DNA of 46,694 bases from an uncultured Clostridia bacterium (GTDB taxonomy: Bacteria > Bacillota > Clostridia > Christensenellales > Borkfalkiaceae): contig CANQWN010000003.1 in NCBI GenBank assembly GCA_947627575.1, positions 109,959 to 156,652 on the forward strand. The letters are read 5' to 3'. Position 1 is the stretch's first letter. Every line of letters begins with the position of its first letter. A program made the position numbers and the translations under genes. Under the pieces are notes generated by a model. The model was given only the letters and a program-made list of their open reading frames with translations, ran no database searches and was not told the origin of the DNA. This document shows positions 29,584-38,843 of the stretch, one piece after another.

Positions 29584-32033
29584 TCAGGTTACGTAAATAA
29601 GCGATACGCCCAACACTTCGGGTCCGATATTCGTGCCGCCGGGGTTTGTAAACGTTATAACGTCGCCGCCCTTTACGGTGATTTTCTTCGCCCAACCTTC
29701 AAAGGCTGCGCCGAAGTTGCTTGAACCCGTAAGATTTAAAGATATCGTCGGACCGCCGTTTACCTGTATGTTTACGTTGTTTACCCGCAAAAACATTATG
29801 TGTTGGATATAGAACCAATATTCGCCTTCCTCAACGTCGCTTGCCACAACAAAGTCCGTGGTGCCGCGCCCGGGTACAGTGGAAAGGGGATGGGTAAACG
29901 TTATTTCGGTAACTTTGCTCGGCTTTTCCTGCGGGTGTATAATTACGTCGGGGGCGGTAGTTACGGTAAGCGTAACTTTATAATTGCCCGCCGCGGCAGT
30001 CTGGAAAGTGAGCGTGTGTTTCGTATTGGCGGTTATCTTTACTTTGGAAGTCAATCCGTCCGCCGCGTCGAACACGGGCGTTGCGGAACCGTCCGCAATT
30101 GTCTCTTCCGTGGCGTCAAGCAAAACAACAAAGTTTCCTTTCGCCGCCGCCTTTGTTTCCGCGGTTATGGAAATTTCGTACCAGTTTTCCGTCTTTACTT
30201 TAAAGTAGTATTCCGCGGTAAACGTCTCGTTGTCGGTAATTTTTATCTTGTTTTCGCCCTCGGTAAGGTTCATATCGGGCATAGTCACTTTAAATATTAC
30301 GGGGTGCGTGTCAACTTCGCCGTTGGCGCCGAATGTAAATATCAGCTTGCCGCCTACAAGCGAATTGTCCGCAACTACGTTCACCCAACGGAATTCTTTT
30401 ACGTTGGAATTGTAAGAAGGGATAACAACTTCGCCCGTCATTATACCTGCGTCGCTGCCGGTGGCTTTAAATCCGCTTTGATATCTCGCCCCCGCGTGTA
30501 CGGTGCCTACGGAATCAATAGCCATTGCTATGGCGGTGGTGCTGTAGCTTATGGGTCTGCGGGTATCGTCCGTGCCCGTGTCCGCGTTTATTATTTCCAC
30601 CCTGTAAATGCCCGCCGATAAGATGGGTAAGGCGTAAAACATAAGCGTGCCGGCAGTAGCGGTGGGCTTGAACAGATAGGAACCCGGTGTCTCAAACAAA
30701 ACGGGCGAATCCTTTGTAGTGCCGCCTGCGCCTACGGTGCCGTCGTAATCAAACGTTGACGTCGCGTTGCAGATATGGCAGGTTACGTGCAGTTTGTTTG
30801 CGTCAGGTTGTTCGCCGTCCGCAACCCACTGATGCCCTTCGGGCTTGTCTTTGGGCTCTACGGAAGTGAATTGCAGGCTCTTTTCGCCCGTAAGCGCTTC
30901 CACGGTGGTGTATGTATATTCGGTTGCGCAGTCCGATGACTTCGTTTCAACCTTTGTGTAGTTATCTTCGTCGAAAGCGGGCAACGCTATCGTCTGTAAA
31001 TCAAGCCCGCAGTCGTCGCAGGTAAGGTATGCTTCGCCTGCCGCATGCGCGGTGGGTTCCGCAACTATCACCCAATATGCGTTTTTATGTTCCAACGCTT
31101 CAAGTACGGGGCGTCCGTCAATTTCTTCTTCGCCCAATACGTCGGAATAATATTGCAGGCATACGCTGCACTGATAGCAATCATCGTATCCCGCTTCCCT
31201 GCAAGTTGGTGCAACCCCGCTTACGGGAACTATCGTGTGCGCCACGGTGGGGATGGAGGCGGGTTCGTCAATAACCGTTTCCCCGTCCTCGTCCGCAAAC
31301 AGCGTGTTGCACGTTTCGCACTTGAAGTGCGCCTCGTAACCCTCTGTAACGCAGGTGGGGTCCATCTGCGGCACGGGTTGTATAGCGTGCGCTTTCTTTG
31401 TTATTGCGGTGGGTTCGGCGATAACCGTTTCCCCGTCCGCGTCCGCATACAGCGTGCCGCACGTTTCGCACTTATAGTGCGCTTCGTAACCTTCTTCCGT
31501 GCAAGTTGAATCTTTCCTTGCAACGGGCTGTATATTGTGTCCCGGCGAGGGTATGGCAGGGGGTTCGGCAATAACCGTTTCCCCGTCCTCGTCCGCAAAC
31601 AGCGTGTTGCATACGTTGCATTTGTAGTGCGCCCCGTAACCGTCCTCGGTACAGGTTGCATTCTTTCCCGCTACCGCCGATATATCGTGCGGCAGCGCGG
31701 GCGTTTGCACGTCAAACGAAATTGTTTCCTCTCCCGCTTCAAAGGTGTAGGTAACAGTTCCGCCCGCCAAACATGTCGCATTGTCCTCCGTTTTGGCGTA
31801 ACTTTCGTCCGTAAGATCGGGCAATTCCACCGTAACGGCGTGCCCTTCTACGGATTCGTCGCAATCCGCGCAAGTTTTAGTGGCAGTCCCCCCCCCGTTT
31901 GGGTGGGTGCGGTCACAACCCAACTTCCGTAATTGTGAACGTGGTCTTCATCGCAAGCGGTAAAAGCGAAAGCCGAAGCTACGGCAAATGCGCCCAATAC
32001 CGCCGACAAAAGCACTTTGTGCCTTGTTTTCAT
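29584..32033 (-). CDS. Large repeat-containing lipoprotein, frame broken at a poly-G tract
   Basis: The gene starts at 32033 with a lipoprotein signal (positive N-terminus, hydrophobic core, FTAC lipobox with Cys near residue 27). It enters a Cys-x2-Cys repeat region (HNYGSWVV...) and then meets a run of nine G (31888-31896 on the complement). With nine G the frame closes within about 12 codons. With seven or ten G it would join cleanly to a 767-codon frame, giving a protein of about 816 residues. That frame contains 50-residue CxxC repeats followed by several beta-rich domains. A strong SD (GGAGG) precedes the ATG, and a consensus promoter and terminator flank it. It is either phase-variable, a fresh pseudogene or a sequencing error. 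Function is unknown; surface exposure is inferred. Confidence 0.8.
31230..31680 (-). repeat. Three 150-bp tandem coding repeats
   Basis: A recognisable block (ATAACCGTTTCCCCGTCC) recurs at 31271, 31421 and 31571, an exact 150-bp period. Each unit encodes about 50 residues with a CxxCxTLFADEDGETVI core. A degenerate fourth unit precedes it near 31120. Unit sequences have diverged, so they are not very recent duplicates. Confidence 0.9.
31888..31896 (-). repeat. Nine-base poly-G tract at the frame break
   Basis: A homopolymer of nine C on the plus strand (nine G in the gene). It lies between Thr-46 and the CxxC repeats and is exactly where the reading frame of the lipoprotein changes. Confidence 0.95.
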
Positions 32034-32084
32034 ATTCCGATCCTCCGTTTCATACGCGTTGTCCCGCGCATTTATTTTAATGAA

Positions 32085-32113
32085 ATAATAGAACTATGCG
32101 CAGTCCGTGTCAA
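32085..32113 (-). promoter_or_regulatory. Promoter of the lipoprotein gene
   Basis: Minus-strand TTGACA (32108-32113), a 17-bp spacer and TATTAT (32085-32090) lie about 50 bp upstream of the start codon. Confidence 0.8.
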
Positions 32114-32186
32114 GCAATTTATACACATAATTTGCATAAACATACAAAAATTATTAAAAATAATACAATTTATACATTATTATGCA

Positions 32187-32216
32187 ATAAAATAGGGCGC
32201 GATTGATATCGCGCCC
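32187..32216 (-). terminator. Terminator of the WYL regulator gene
   Basis: A 9-bp GC-rich stem (32195-32203 with 32208-32216) is followed on the minus strand by a T-rich tail (TATTTTATT). Confidence 0.7.
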
Positions 32217-32231
32217 CGCACGCGGACGGCG

Positions 32232-33152
32232 TTACCGCCATTCGCTTATTTTTTTTGCCGCCGCCATAACTTTAAGTTTAAGTTCTTCGGGCGCAAGCAC
32301 CTTTATCGCCCCGCCGTAACTTAAAATTTTGCTTGCAAGCATACCGTCGTCAGGCAAAGTCATTTCGGCGATAAACGCCTTGCCGCGCGGTTCTATGTTG
32401 TCTATGCCCAACCATTCTTCCGCCAGCGGCAGGCTGTTTTTTTCTATTTCCAGAGTAACGTCCACAAGTTTGGCTTTTTCGTAGTAAAAGTCAAGGTCTA
32501 TATCCTCGCGGCGGAATTCCCTGCGTTTGAAGGTTTCGCCCGTAAAGCTGGCGTGCTTTATTCTGCCTATCTTAAAAGTAAGCATTTTCTGTCTGTTGTG
32601 GCAAAATGCGTACACGTACCATACGTTCTGCTTAAAGATAAGCAGGTGGGGGTCTATAACCCTCTTCGAATGTTCCCCCGTGCGCGAAATATAATCTATT
32701 TTCAGGCTTGCCTGTTCGTTTACGGCGCGTTCGCATACGGACATCTTTTCGGAATAGGCGTCGCTTCCGCCCCAAACGCCGCCGTCCACAAGTATGTTTC
32801 CGCATACCGAAAGTTCACGCTTTTCGCTGCGCTGTTGCCCTTGCAACTTTTCCAGCGCGCTTTGCACGCTTTTATCCTGCACCTGCCCGTTCATAGCCGT
32901 AAGCGCATTTATCGCGGCGGCGTATTCGTCCGCGGAAAGGAACCCCGCCGGCAAACGGTATGTATCGGCAAGGCGGAAGCCGCCGTATCTGCCCCGTTCG
33001 CAATCCACGGGCACGCCCGCAACCGTAAGTTCTTCAACGTAGCGGTATACCGAACGCCTCGATATTTCGTACCTGTCCGCAATCTGCTTCGCCGTAACCC
33101 GCCTTTTCGCCAAAAGTTGCATAAGAATATTCAGCGTAATCTGGAATTTCAT
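32232..33152 (-). CDS. YafY-type transcriptional regulator with WYL domain
   Basis: A 306-residue regulator. An N-terminal helix-turn-helix (about residues 18-45, VTAKQIADRYEISRRSVYRYVEEL) is followed by a long helical section. The WYL ligand-sensing domain with IDPHLLIFKQNVWYVYAFCH (Arg/Trp/Tyr/His pattern) comes next, then a C-terminal WCX-like region. WYL regulators respond to small ligands or nucleic acids; the ligand here is unknown. Its own promoter contains a TGACA-N5-TGTCA palindrome, suggesting autoregulation. A small orphan gene diverges from the same 100-bp region. Confidence 0.9.
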   Translation of the reverse strand: MKFQITLNILMQLLAKRRVTAKQIADRYEISRRSVYRYVEELTVAGVPVDCERGRYGGFRLADTYRLPAGFLSADEYAAAINALTAMNGQVQDKSVQSALEKLQGQQRSEKRELSVCGNILVDGGVWGGSDAYSEKMSVCERAVNEQASLKIDYISRTGEHSKRVIDPHLLIFKQNVWYVYAFCHNRQKMLTFKIGRIKHASFTGETFKRREFRREDIDLDFYYEKAKLVDVTLEIEKNSLPLAEEWLGIDNIEPRGKAFIAEMTLPDDGMLASKILSYGGAIKVLAPEELKLKVMAAAKKISEWR

Positions 33153-33188
33153 AACTCTGCCCCGAATAATATAAAATCGAACGTAAAA

Positions 33189-33217
33189 ATTTTATCATAT
33201 ATGACAGTACTTGTCAA
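33189..33217 (-). promoter_or_regulatory. Promoter of the WYL regulator
   Basis: Minus-strand TTGACA (33212-33217), a 17-bp spacer and TAAAAT (33189-33194) with an upstream TG. Its -35 element overlaps one half of the palindrome at 33202-33216. Confidence 0.75.
33202..33216. promoter_or_regulatory. Candidate operator TGACA-N5-TGTCA
   Basis: A perfect inverted repeat of 5-bp arms spaced by 5 bp overlaps the -35 and spacer of the WYL regulator promoter and lies about 40 bp upstream of the divergent small gene. A bound regulator would block transcription of its own gene. Confidence 0.55.
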
Positions 33218-33254
33218 CAATTAATGATAAAATTACGGTGTAAAGAGGTTGGAT

Positions 33255-33479
33255 ATGAAATTTTCGGCATTTATCGAAAGACAGAAAGATATCATAGGTG
33301 GCGTAAGCCGCAGGGATATGCGCCGCCCGCAGGAAGGCTTGCGCGGGGCGGGCAAAGCCGAACGCCGCGTACTTTGCGCCGATGAATATACCGCGGCGCA
33401 ACTGCGCGTGGAACAGCTTTTAAAGGAGCTGTCGCAAATAAAGGGGCTCAACGTGCGCGAAAGGTGCGCGGCTTGCTGA
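33255..33479 (+). CDS. Small basic protein of unknown function
   Basis: A 74-residue protein, rich in Arg and Lys and ending in a CAAC motif. The start is the ATG at 33255, about 6 bp after an AAGAGG ribosome-binding site; a TTG two codons earlier overlaps that region. No family recognised. It is divergent from the WYL regulator and could be controlled by it. A short hairpin follows the stop. Confidence 0.6.
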   Translation: MKFSAFIERQKDIIGGVSRRDMRRPQEGLRGAGKAERRVLCADEYTAAQLRVEQLLKELSQIKGLNVRERCAAC

Positions 33480-33483
33480 AAGG

Positions 33484-33503
33484 GGGAACGCTTCGGCGTT
33501 CCC
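33484..33503. terminator. Short hairpin between convergent genes
   Basis: An 8-bp stem (33484-33491 with 33496-33503) with a TTCG tetraloop is followed on the plus strand by a T-rich stretch. It sits just past the ends of both the small plus gene and the minus-strand ABC permease gene. Confidence 0.7.
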
Positions 33504-33507
33504 GTAT

Positions 33508-34314
33508 TTATTGTTTTGTAACAAGTTTTTCAATCAAAGCAATAAGCCCGTACATGCCGCCCGCCAACAGGCAAAGTATAAACGTTGCGCTCATAACAAG
33601 GTCTAATTTAAACACCTGACCGCCGTACACTATAAGATAGCCCAGCCCCGCTTTGGATACGATATATTCGCCCATTATAGAGCCTATCCACGCCAACCCC
33701 ACGGCAACTTTAAGCGTGTTCATAAGCGTGGGGACGGAGGCGGGGATAATAAGTTTGCGCAAAGTCATCGCCTTGCCCGCGCCCATGGCTTTAAGCAACA
33801 GCAGTTTTGTTTTGTCTACGGCTATAAATCCCGCAAGCGTATTCATTATGCACACTATAACGCTTACAAACACAGTCATAAACACAATGGCGGTATAGCC
33901 CGTGCCTATCCATATTATGATAAGCGGTCCCAGCGCTATCTTCGGCAGCGAATTAAGCACCACGATATACGGTTCCGCAATTTTCCTTGCGGAATCGCTT
34001 GACCACAGCGCAACCGCCACGGAATAGCCCAAAACTACGGCTATAAAAAACCCGGCAAGCGTTTCGGCAAGGGTGATGCCCACGTGGCGGAACAGCGCGC
34101 CGCTTTCGTACAGCCCCGCTATTGTTTTAGCCACGCGGGAGGGCGAGCTTGTGATAAACGGATCAACTATTTTAAGTTGCGCGCACAGTTCCCACAAGCC
34201 GAGTATAATTGCAAGTATGCCCACGCGCGCAACCTGTATAAAAATTTTCTTTTTCTTTCTTTTTTTAAGATACGCGCAATGCTCGCGCGAATATCTTTGG
34301 TATAACTTTTTCAT
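33508..34314 (-). CDS. ABC transporter permease, NitT/TauT type
   Basis: A 268-residue permease has about six membrane segments and a lysine-rich N-terminal tail. The BPD-transp-1 fold shows an EAA-like cytoplasmic loop around KAMGAGKAMTLRKLIIPASVPTL, characteristic of the nitrate/sulfonate/taurine/thiamine-precursor importers. It is the third gene of the cassette, starting 14 bp after the ATPase stop. Confidence 0.9.
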   Translation of the reverse strand: MKKLYQRYSREHCAYLKKRKKKKIFIQVARVGILAIILGLWELCAQLKIVDPFITSSPSRVAKTIAGLYESGALFRHVGITLAETLAGFFIAVVLGYSVAVALWSSDSARKIAEPYIVVLNSLPKIALGPLIIIWIGTGYTAIVFMTVFVSVIVCIMNTLAGFIAVDKTKLLLLKAMGAGKAMTLRKLIIPASVPTLMNTLKVAVGLAWIGSIMGEYIVSKAGLGYLIVYGGQVFKLDLVMSATFILCLLAGGMYGLIALIEKLVTKQ

Positions 34315-34328
34315 ATCTGTTACCGTAT

Positions 34329-35054
34329 TCAGATGCCCAATTCTCTGCGCAAAACCTCAAAAGTTTTGGCAAATTCGGGCGAATTTCTTCTGTTCTTCGG
34401 GCTGTTCCCGCCGAAGGTTATCATATGTTCCGCAACCAACGTCGCCGGTCTTGCGGAAAGCACCGTAACTTTATCCGAAAGAGCTATGGCTTCCGAAATG
34501 TCGTGCGTGACAAGCAAAGCCGTCTTTTTTTCGCCTTTTATAATCGCCTGCACGTCGTCGCACACTTTAAGCCTCGTCTGATAGTCCAGCGCGGAAAAGG
34601 GTTCGTCTAACAGCAGTATTTCGGGCTGTGCGGCAAGCGTGCGTATAAGCGCAACCCTCTGCCGCATCCCGCCGGAAAGCTCGTTGGGGTATTTTTTCAG
34701 GAAGTCCTTAAGCCCGTATTTTTCGGCTAACGCCAGCGCGTTTTTCCGCATTTGGGGCGTGTTTTTCTTTTTTACTTCCAGCGGCAGAAATATGTTCTGT
34801 TCCACCGTCCGCCATTCAAACAGCGCGTCCCTCTGCAACATATATCCCGCCTCGCCGCTTGCGCGGCGCACCTTGCCGTAAGAGGGGGAAAGTATCCCCG
34901 CGGCAAGCGAAAGTATTGTTGTTTTTCCGCAGCCGGAAGGACCTATTACCGAAACGAACTGCCCGTCGTCCACGGCAAAACTTAAATTTTTCACCGCCTG
35001 CGTTTCCCCGTCGGGGGTATGATAGGCGTAATTCACGCCTTCGAATTCAAGCAT
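34329..35054 (-). CDS. ABC transporter ATP-binding protein, NitT/TauT type
   Basis: A 241-residue ATPase with Walker [10 protein letters not shown], a Q-loop near [14 protein letters not shown], signature LSGGMRQR, Walker [13 protein letters not shown] and an H-loop VTHD. It resembles the SsuB/TauB/ThiZ group. Its start shares one base with the stop of the substrate-binding protein gene (TGATG), so the two are coupled. Confidence 0.92.
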   Translation of the reverse strand: MLEFEGVNYAYHTPDGETQAVKNLSFAVDDGQFVSVIGPSGCGKTTILSLAAGILSPSYGKVRRASGEAGYMLQRDALFEWRTVEQNIFLPLEVKKKNTPQMRKNALALAEKYGLKDFLKKYPNELSGGMRQRVALIRTLAAQPEILLLDEPFSALDYQTRLKVCDDVQAIIKGEKKTALLVTHDISEAIALSDKVTVLSARPATLVAEHMITFGGNSPKNRRNSPEFAKTFEVLRRELGI

Positions 35055-36046
35055 CAGGCGTACACTTCCGCGTAAACTTTCTGCGCCACGTCCGTCGTCA
35101 CCAGCTTGTCAAAGGCAACGCGCTGTTCAAGTTCGCCCGCCTCTTCTATAACGTCCTGCAATCTGTCAAGCGCGCTTTCTTCCATAGCCATATTCTTCAC
35201 CCACGCGTCTATGCGCTTGTAACTTTCAAGCGAAATTTTAATGCTCGCTTCGGACGTGCCGTCAAAATATTTCGTAAGGTATCCCGCAACCTTATCGGAG
35301 CTGTTTTCGTCGATATATTTCACGGCTTTGGTAACCGCGCGCAGCAAACCTTCTATCCTGTCACCGTGTTTGGCTATATAGCTGGGTTTAGCCATAAAGC
35401 AGGTGTAGGGGATCGCGCCCGATTTTTCGCCGACGGAAGCCACTATATATCCCTTGCCCGCCGCCTGAAATTCGCTTGCCACGGGTTCAAACATCGTGCA
35501 GTAATCCGCCACGCCGCTTTCAAAGGCGGAAGTCATCATATTGAACGCCACGCCGTAATTCAGGTTTGCCGTAACGCCCTCCGATTTAAGTACGTATTCA
35601 AACGTCATAGCGGGCACGCCGCCCTGTCTGCCCGCAAGTATCTCTTTCCCCGCAAGATTTTTCCAATCGAAGTCGGGTTCGGCTTCTCTTCCTACAAGGA
35701 AACTTCCGTCGCGTTTTGTAAGCTGACCGAAAACTTTCGGCGCGTCGTCGCTTCCGCCGGTATGCACGTAAATAGCGGCTTCGGGTCCGCAAAAACCTAT
35801 GTCCGCCCCGCCGGAAAGCACCGCCGCCATAGTCGCGTCCGCGCCGCCGCCGTTCGTAAGTTCTATTTCGAATCCTTCTTCCTCAAAATATCCCAAAGCG
35901 TCCGCAAGGTACAGGGGCGCGTAGAACACCGAGTGGGTAACTTCGTTTATCCTTAAAACTTTGCCGTTCTTTTTACAGCCCGCAAGGGCAAACGGCAATG
36001 CCAGCGCGAAAATCGCGCCGAAAATAACACTAACTATTCTTTTCAA
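35054..36046 (-). CDS. ABC transporter substrate-binding lipoprotein, SsuA/ThiY-like
   Basis: A 330-residue lipoprotein: signal peptide with LAGC lipobox (Cys near 24), then a type II periplasmic-binding fold ([35 protein letters not shown]) of the NMT1/SsuA family. The gene starts with TTG after a strong AAGGAG ribosome-binding site. No riboswitch is visible upstream, so the cargo (sulfonate, pyrimidine, amine or other) cannot be decided. It is the first gene of the cassette. Confidence 0.9.
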   Translation of the reverse strand: MKRIVSVIFGAIFALALPFALAGCKKNGKVLRINEVTHSVFYAPLYLADALGYFEEEGFEIELTNGGGADATMAAVLSGGADIGFCGPEAAIYVHTGGSDDAPKVFGQLTKRDGSFLVGREAEPDFDWKNLAGKEILAGRQGGVPAMTFEYVLKSEGVTANLNYGVAFNMMTSAFESGVADYCTMFEPVASEFQAAGKGYIVASVGEKSGAIPYTCFMAKPSYIAKHGDRIEGLLRAVTKAVKYIDENSSDKVAGYLTKYFDGTSEASIKISLESYKRIDAWVKNMAMEESALDRLQDVIEEAGELEQRVAFDKLVTTDVAQKVYAEVYA

Positions 36047-36148
36047 TTTTTTCTCCTTGTTTGAAAATTTGATACTACATTTTATGCCCCCGTTGCACGC
36101 TTGTGATAATTAATGCTTTTAAAATATTTCCCGCCGCCGCCATAAATA

Positions 36149-36178
36149 TTGACAACCCGCGCGGAATTGTTTTATAAT
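36149..36178 (+). promoter_or_regulatory. Promoter of valS
   Basis: TTGACA (36149-36154), an 18-bp spacer and TATAAT (36173-36178) predict a start near 36185, only about 30 nt before the ATG. Confidence 0.85.
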
Positions 36179-36216
36179 TATAAAGTATTTTATTTGCGGC
36201 ACGCCGCGAGGTTCAG

Positions 36217-38841
36217 ATGGAAAAGACATACAATCCGAAAGATTTTGAAGACAGACTTTATAAAGAGTGGGAGGAGACGGGCTGTTTCAAAGCCGAACGC
36301 GACAACAGCAAAGTTCCCTTCACCATAGTTATGCCCCCGCCCAACATAACGGGGCAGTTGCATATGGGGCACGCAATGGACGCCACCTTGCAGGACGCGG
36401 TTATAAGGTTCAAGCGCATGCAGGGCTATGTCGCGCTTTGGCTGCCCGGCACCGATCACGCTTCGATAGCGACAGAAGTAAAGATAATAGAGGCGATGAA
36501 AAAGGAGGGGCTTACAAAACAGTCTGTCGGCAGGGAAGAATTTCTCCGCCGCGCGTGGGCGTGGAAAGATAAGTATGCGGGCAGGATAGTGCAACAGCTT
36601 AAAAAATTGGGCGCTTCCGCCGATTGGTCCCGCCTGACTTTCACCATGGACGAAAAGTGTTCCACCGCCGTGCGCGAAGTTTTTGTAAACCTCTACAACA
36701 AAAAACTTATATACAGGGGAAACCGTATAATAAATTGGTGCCCCTGCTGTAAAACCGCGCTTTCGGACGCGGAAGTGGAATACGCCGAGGAAGCGGGCAG
36801 CTTCTGGCACATAAATTACCCCGTTGAGGGCGAGGACGTTTGCCTTGAAGTTGCAACTACCCGCCCCGAAACCATGTTCGGCGACACCGCCGTCGCGGTG
36901 AACCCCGCGGACAAAAGGTACAGCCGCTTTATAGGCAAAAGGGTTATATTGCCCGTAGTGGGCAAAGCCATTCCCGTCGTCGCCGACGAACACGCGGATA
37001 TGCAGTTCGGCACGGGCGTGGTAAAAATCACACCCGCGCACGACCCCAACGATTTTGAGGTGGGGTTGAGGCACAATCTCGAAATAGTGCGCGTAATGAA
37101 CGACGACGGCACAATGAACGCCAACGCGGGCGAATTTGAAGGGCTGGACAGGTACGAATGTCGCGCCCGCCTTCTCGAAAAGCTGAAACAGACGGGCGCG
37201 CTTGTGCGCGAGGAACCCCACACGCACAACGTGGGGCATTGCTACCGTTGCAATTCCACGGTAGAACCCATCGTTTCCAAACAGTGGTTCGTAAAAATGA
37301 AGCCGCTTGCCCAACCCGCCATACACGCCGTTATAGACAGAAAAGTTTCCTTCATTCCCGAAAGATTTGCAAAAATTTATTACAATTGGATGGAAAACGT
37401 AAAGGATTGGTGCATATCCCGCCAGCTTTGGTGGGGGCACCGCATACCTGTCTGGTACTGTGAGGACTGCGGCAAAGAGATATGTTCCAAAACAGACCCC
37501 AAAGTATGCCCGCATTGCGGCGGCTCAAACCTCAAACAGGACGAGGACGTGCTGGATACGTGGTTTTCCTCCGCGCTTTGGCCCTTTTCGACGTTGGGCT
37601 ATCCGGACGATTCGGCGGATCTCGAATATTTCTACCCCACCGACTTGCTTGTCACCGGGTACGATATAATTTTCTTCTGGGTTGCCCGCATGATATTTTC
37701 CGGTATAGAGCATATGCGCAAGGTTCCCTTCCGCTACGTGCTTATCCACGGGCTTGTGCGCGACGAAAAGGGCAGGAAGATGTCCAAAAGCCTCGGCAAC
37801 GGCGTAGACCCCCTCGAAGTTATAGATAAATACGGCGCCGACAGCCTGCGCTTTTCGCTTTTGCAGGGCGTTGCGCCCGGCAACGATACCCGCTATTCCG
37901 ACGCAAAGGTAGAGGCTTGCCGCAACTTTATGAACAAGGTGTGGAACGCCAGCCGCTTCGTAATAATGAATTCGGAGGGCAACGAGATAAAGCCCGTTTC
38001 CGAAGTTCGCCTTTCCGCCGCGGATAAGTGGATAATATCCCGCCTGCAATCTGTTATACGCGACGTTACCCTCGCGCTGAACAAGTACGAGTTGGGCATA
38101 GCCTGCCAGATACTTTACGATTTCACGTGGTCTGATTTCTGCGATTGGTATATCGAATTGGTAAAACCCGCGCTGTATTCCGGGGACGGGGCGAAGAAGA
38201 GCGTTGCGCTTTCGGTACTCAATTTCGTATTGAACAATACGTTGAGGCTTTTGCACCCGTTCGCGCCGTTCATAACCGACGAAATTTACCGCAGTATGCC
38301 CGGCGTTTGCGGCACGATAATGAAAGAGGATTACCCCAGATACAATTCAAAACTCGCCTATAAAAAGGACGCGGCGGGCTTTGAAGGGGTTATGGAAGTT
38401 ATAAAGGCGGTGCGCGCCGTAAAGACCGAACTCAACTGCCCGCCGTCGCGTAAAGTTACGCTTTACGTCTTAACCGAAAACAAGAGGCTTATCTCGTCCA
38501 ACGAGGAAAGTATTTTAAAGCTGGCGGGCGCAAAGGATATAGTATTTTTAAATTCCGCGGAAGACAGCGCGGAAGGTTGCGTAACAAAAGTTACATCCAT
38601 AGGCACGCTTTTTATACCAATGGGCGAACTTGTGGACGCGGAAAAGGAAAAAGCCCGCCTCGAAGGCGAGCTGGAAAAAGTCACCGCGGAAATTTCAAGG
38701 GCGGACGGCAAACTTCACAATTCCGGCTTTTTGTCAAAGGCGCCTAAAAAACTTATCGACGAAGAGAAAGCCAAATTGGATAAGTATATAAAAATGCGCG
38801 AAAAAATATACGAACAGTTGAAGATATTCGATAATAAATAA
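36217..38841 (+). CDS. valS: Valine--tRNA ligase
   Basis: ValRS charges tRNA-Val with valine. The 874-residue class I synthetase shows the HIGH motif as HMGH in NITGQLHMGHAMD, the editing domain (GDTAVAVNP region), the KMSKS loop (GRKMSKSLGNG) and a C-terminal coiled-coil that follows the anticodon-binding domain. Two zinc-knuckle-like CxxC pairs occur around CPCCKTA and CPHCGGSN. A GAGGT ribosome-binding site precedes the ATG. No T-box leader fits in the short 5' UTR. Confidence 0.97.
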   Translation: MEKTYNPKDFEDRLYKEWEETGCFKAERDNSKVPFTIVMPPPNITGQLHMGHAMDATLQDAVIRFKRMQGYVALWLPGTDHASIATEVKIIEAMKKEGLTKQSVGREEFLRRAWAWKDKYAGRIVQQLKKLGASADWSRLTFTMDEKCSTAVREVFVNLYNKKLIYRGNRIINWCPCCKTALSDAEVEYAEEAGSFWHINYPVEGEDVCLEVATTRPETMFGDTAVAVNPADKRYSRFIGKRVILPVVGKAIPVVADEHADMQFGTGVVKITPAHDPNDFEVGLRHNLEIVRVMNDDGTMNANAGEFEGLDRYECRARLLEKLKQTGALVREEPHTHNVGHCYRCNSTVEPIVSKQWFVKMKPLAQPAIHAVIDRKVSFIPERFAKIYYNWMENVKDWCISRQLWWGHRIPVWYCEDCGKEICSKTDPKVCPHCGGSNLKQDEDVLDTWFSSALWPFSTLGYPDDSADLEYFYPTDLLVTGYDIIFFWVARMIFSGIEHMRKVPFRYVLIHGLVRDEKGRKMSKSLGNGVDPLEVIDKYGADSLRFSLLQGVAPGNDTRYSDAKVEACRNFMNKVWNASRFVIMNSEGNEIKPVSEVRLSAADKWIISRLQSVIRDVTLALNKYELGIACQILYDFTWSDFCDWYIELVKPALYSGDGAKKSVALSVLNFVLNNTLRLLHPFAPFITDEIYRSMPGVCGTIMKEDYPRYNSKLAYKKDAAGFEGVMEVIKAVRAVKTELNCPPSRKVTLYVLTENKRLISSNEESILKLAGAKDIVFLNSAEDSAEGCVTKVTSIGTLFIPMGELVDAEKEKARLEGELEKVTAEISRADGKLHNSGFLSKAPKKLIDEEKAKLDKYIKMREKIYEQLKIFDNK

Positions 38842-38843
38842 AA

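Noticed and set aside
31230-31680. The tandem repeats as a CRISPR array
   Set aside because: The period is 150 bp, divisible by three, and the units are coding with no unique spacers.
36047-36148. A riboswitch upstream of the NitT/TauT-type cassette
   Set aside because: No thiamine, FMN or other aptamer motif is visible in the short upstream stretch.
36179-36216. A T-box leader before valS
   Set aside because: Only about 30 nt separate the predicted start and the ATG, too short for a T-box.
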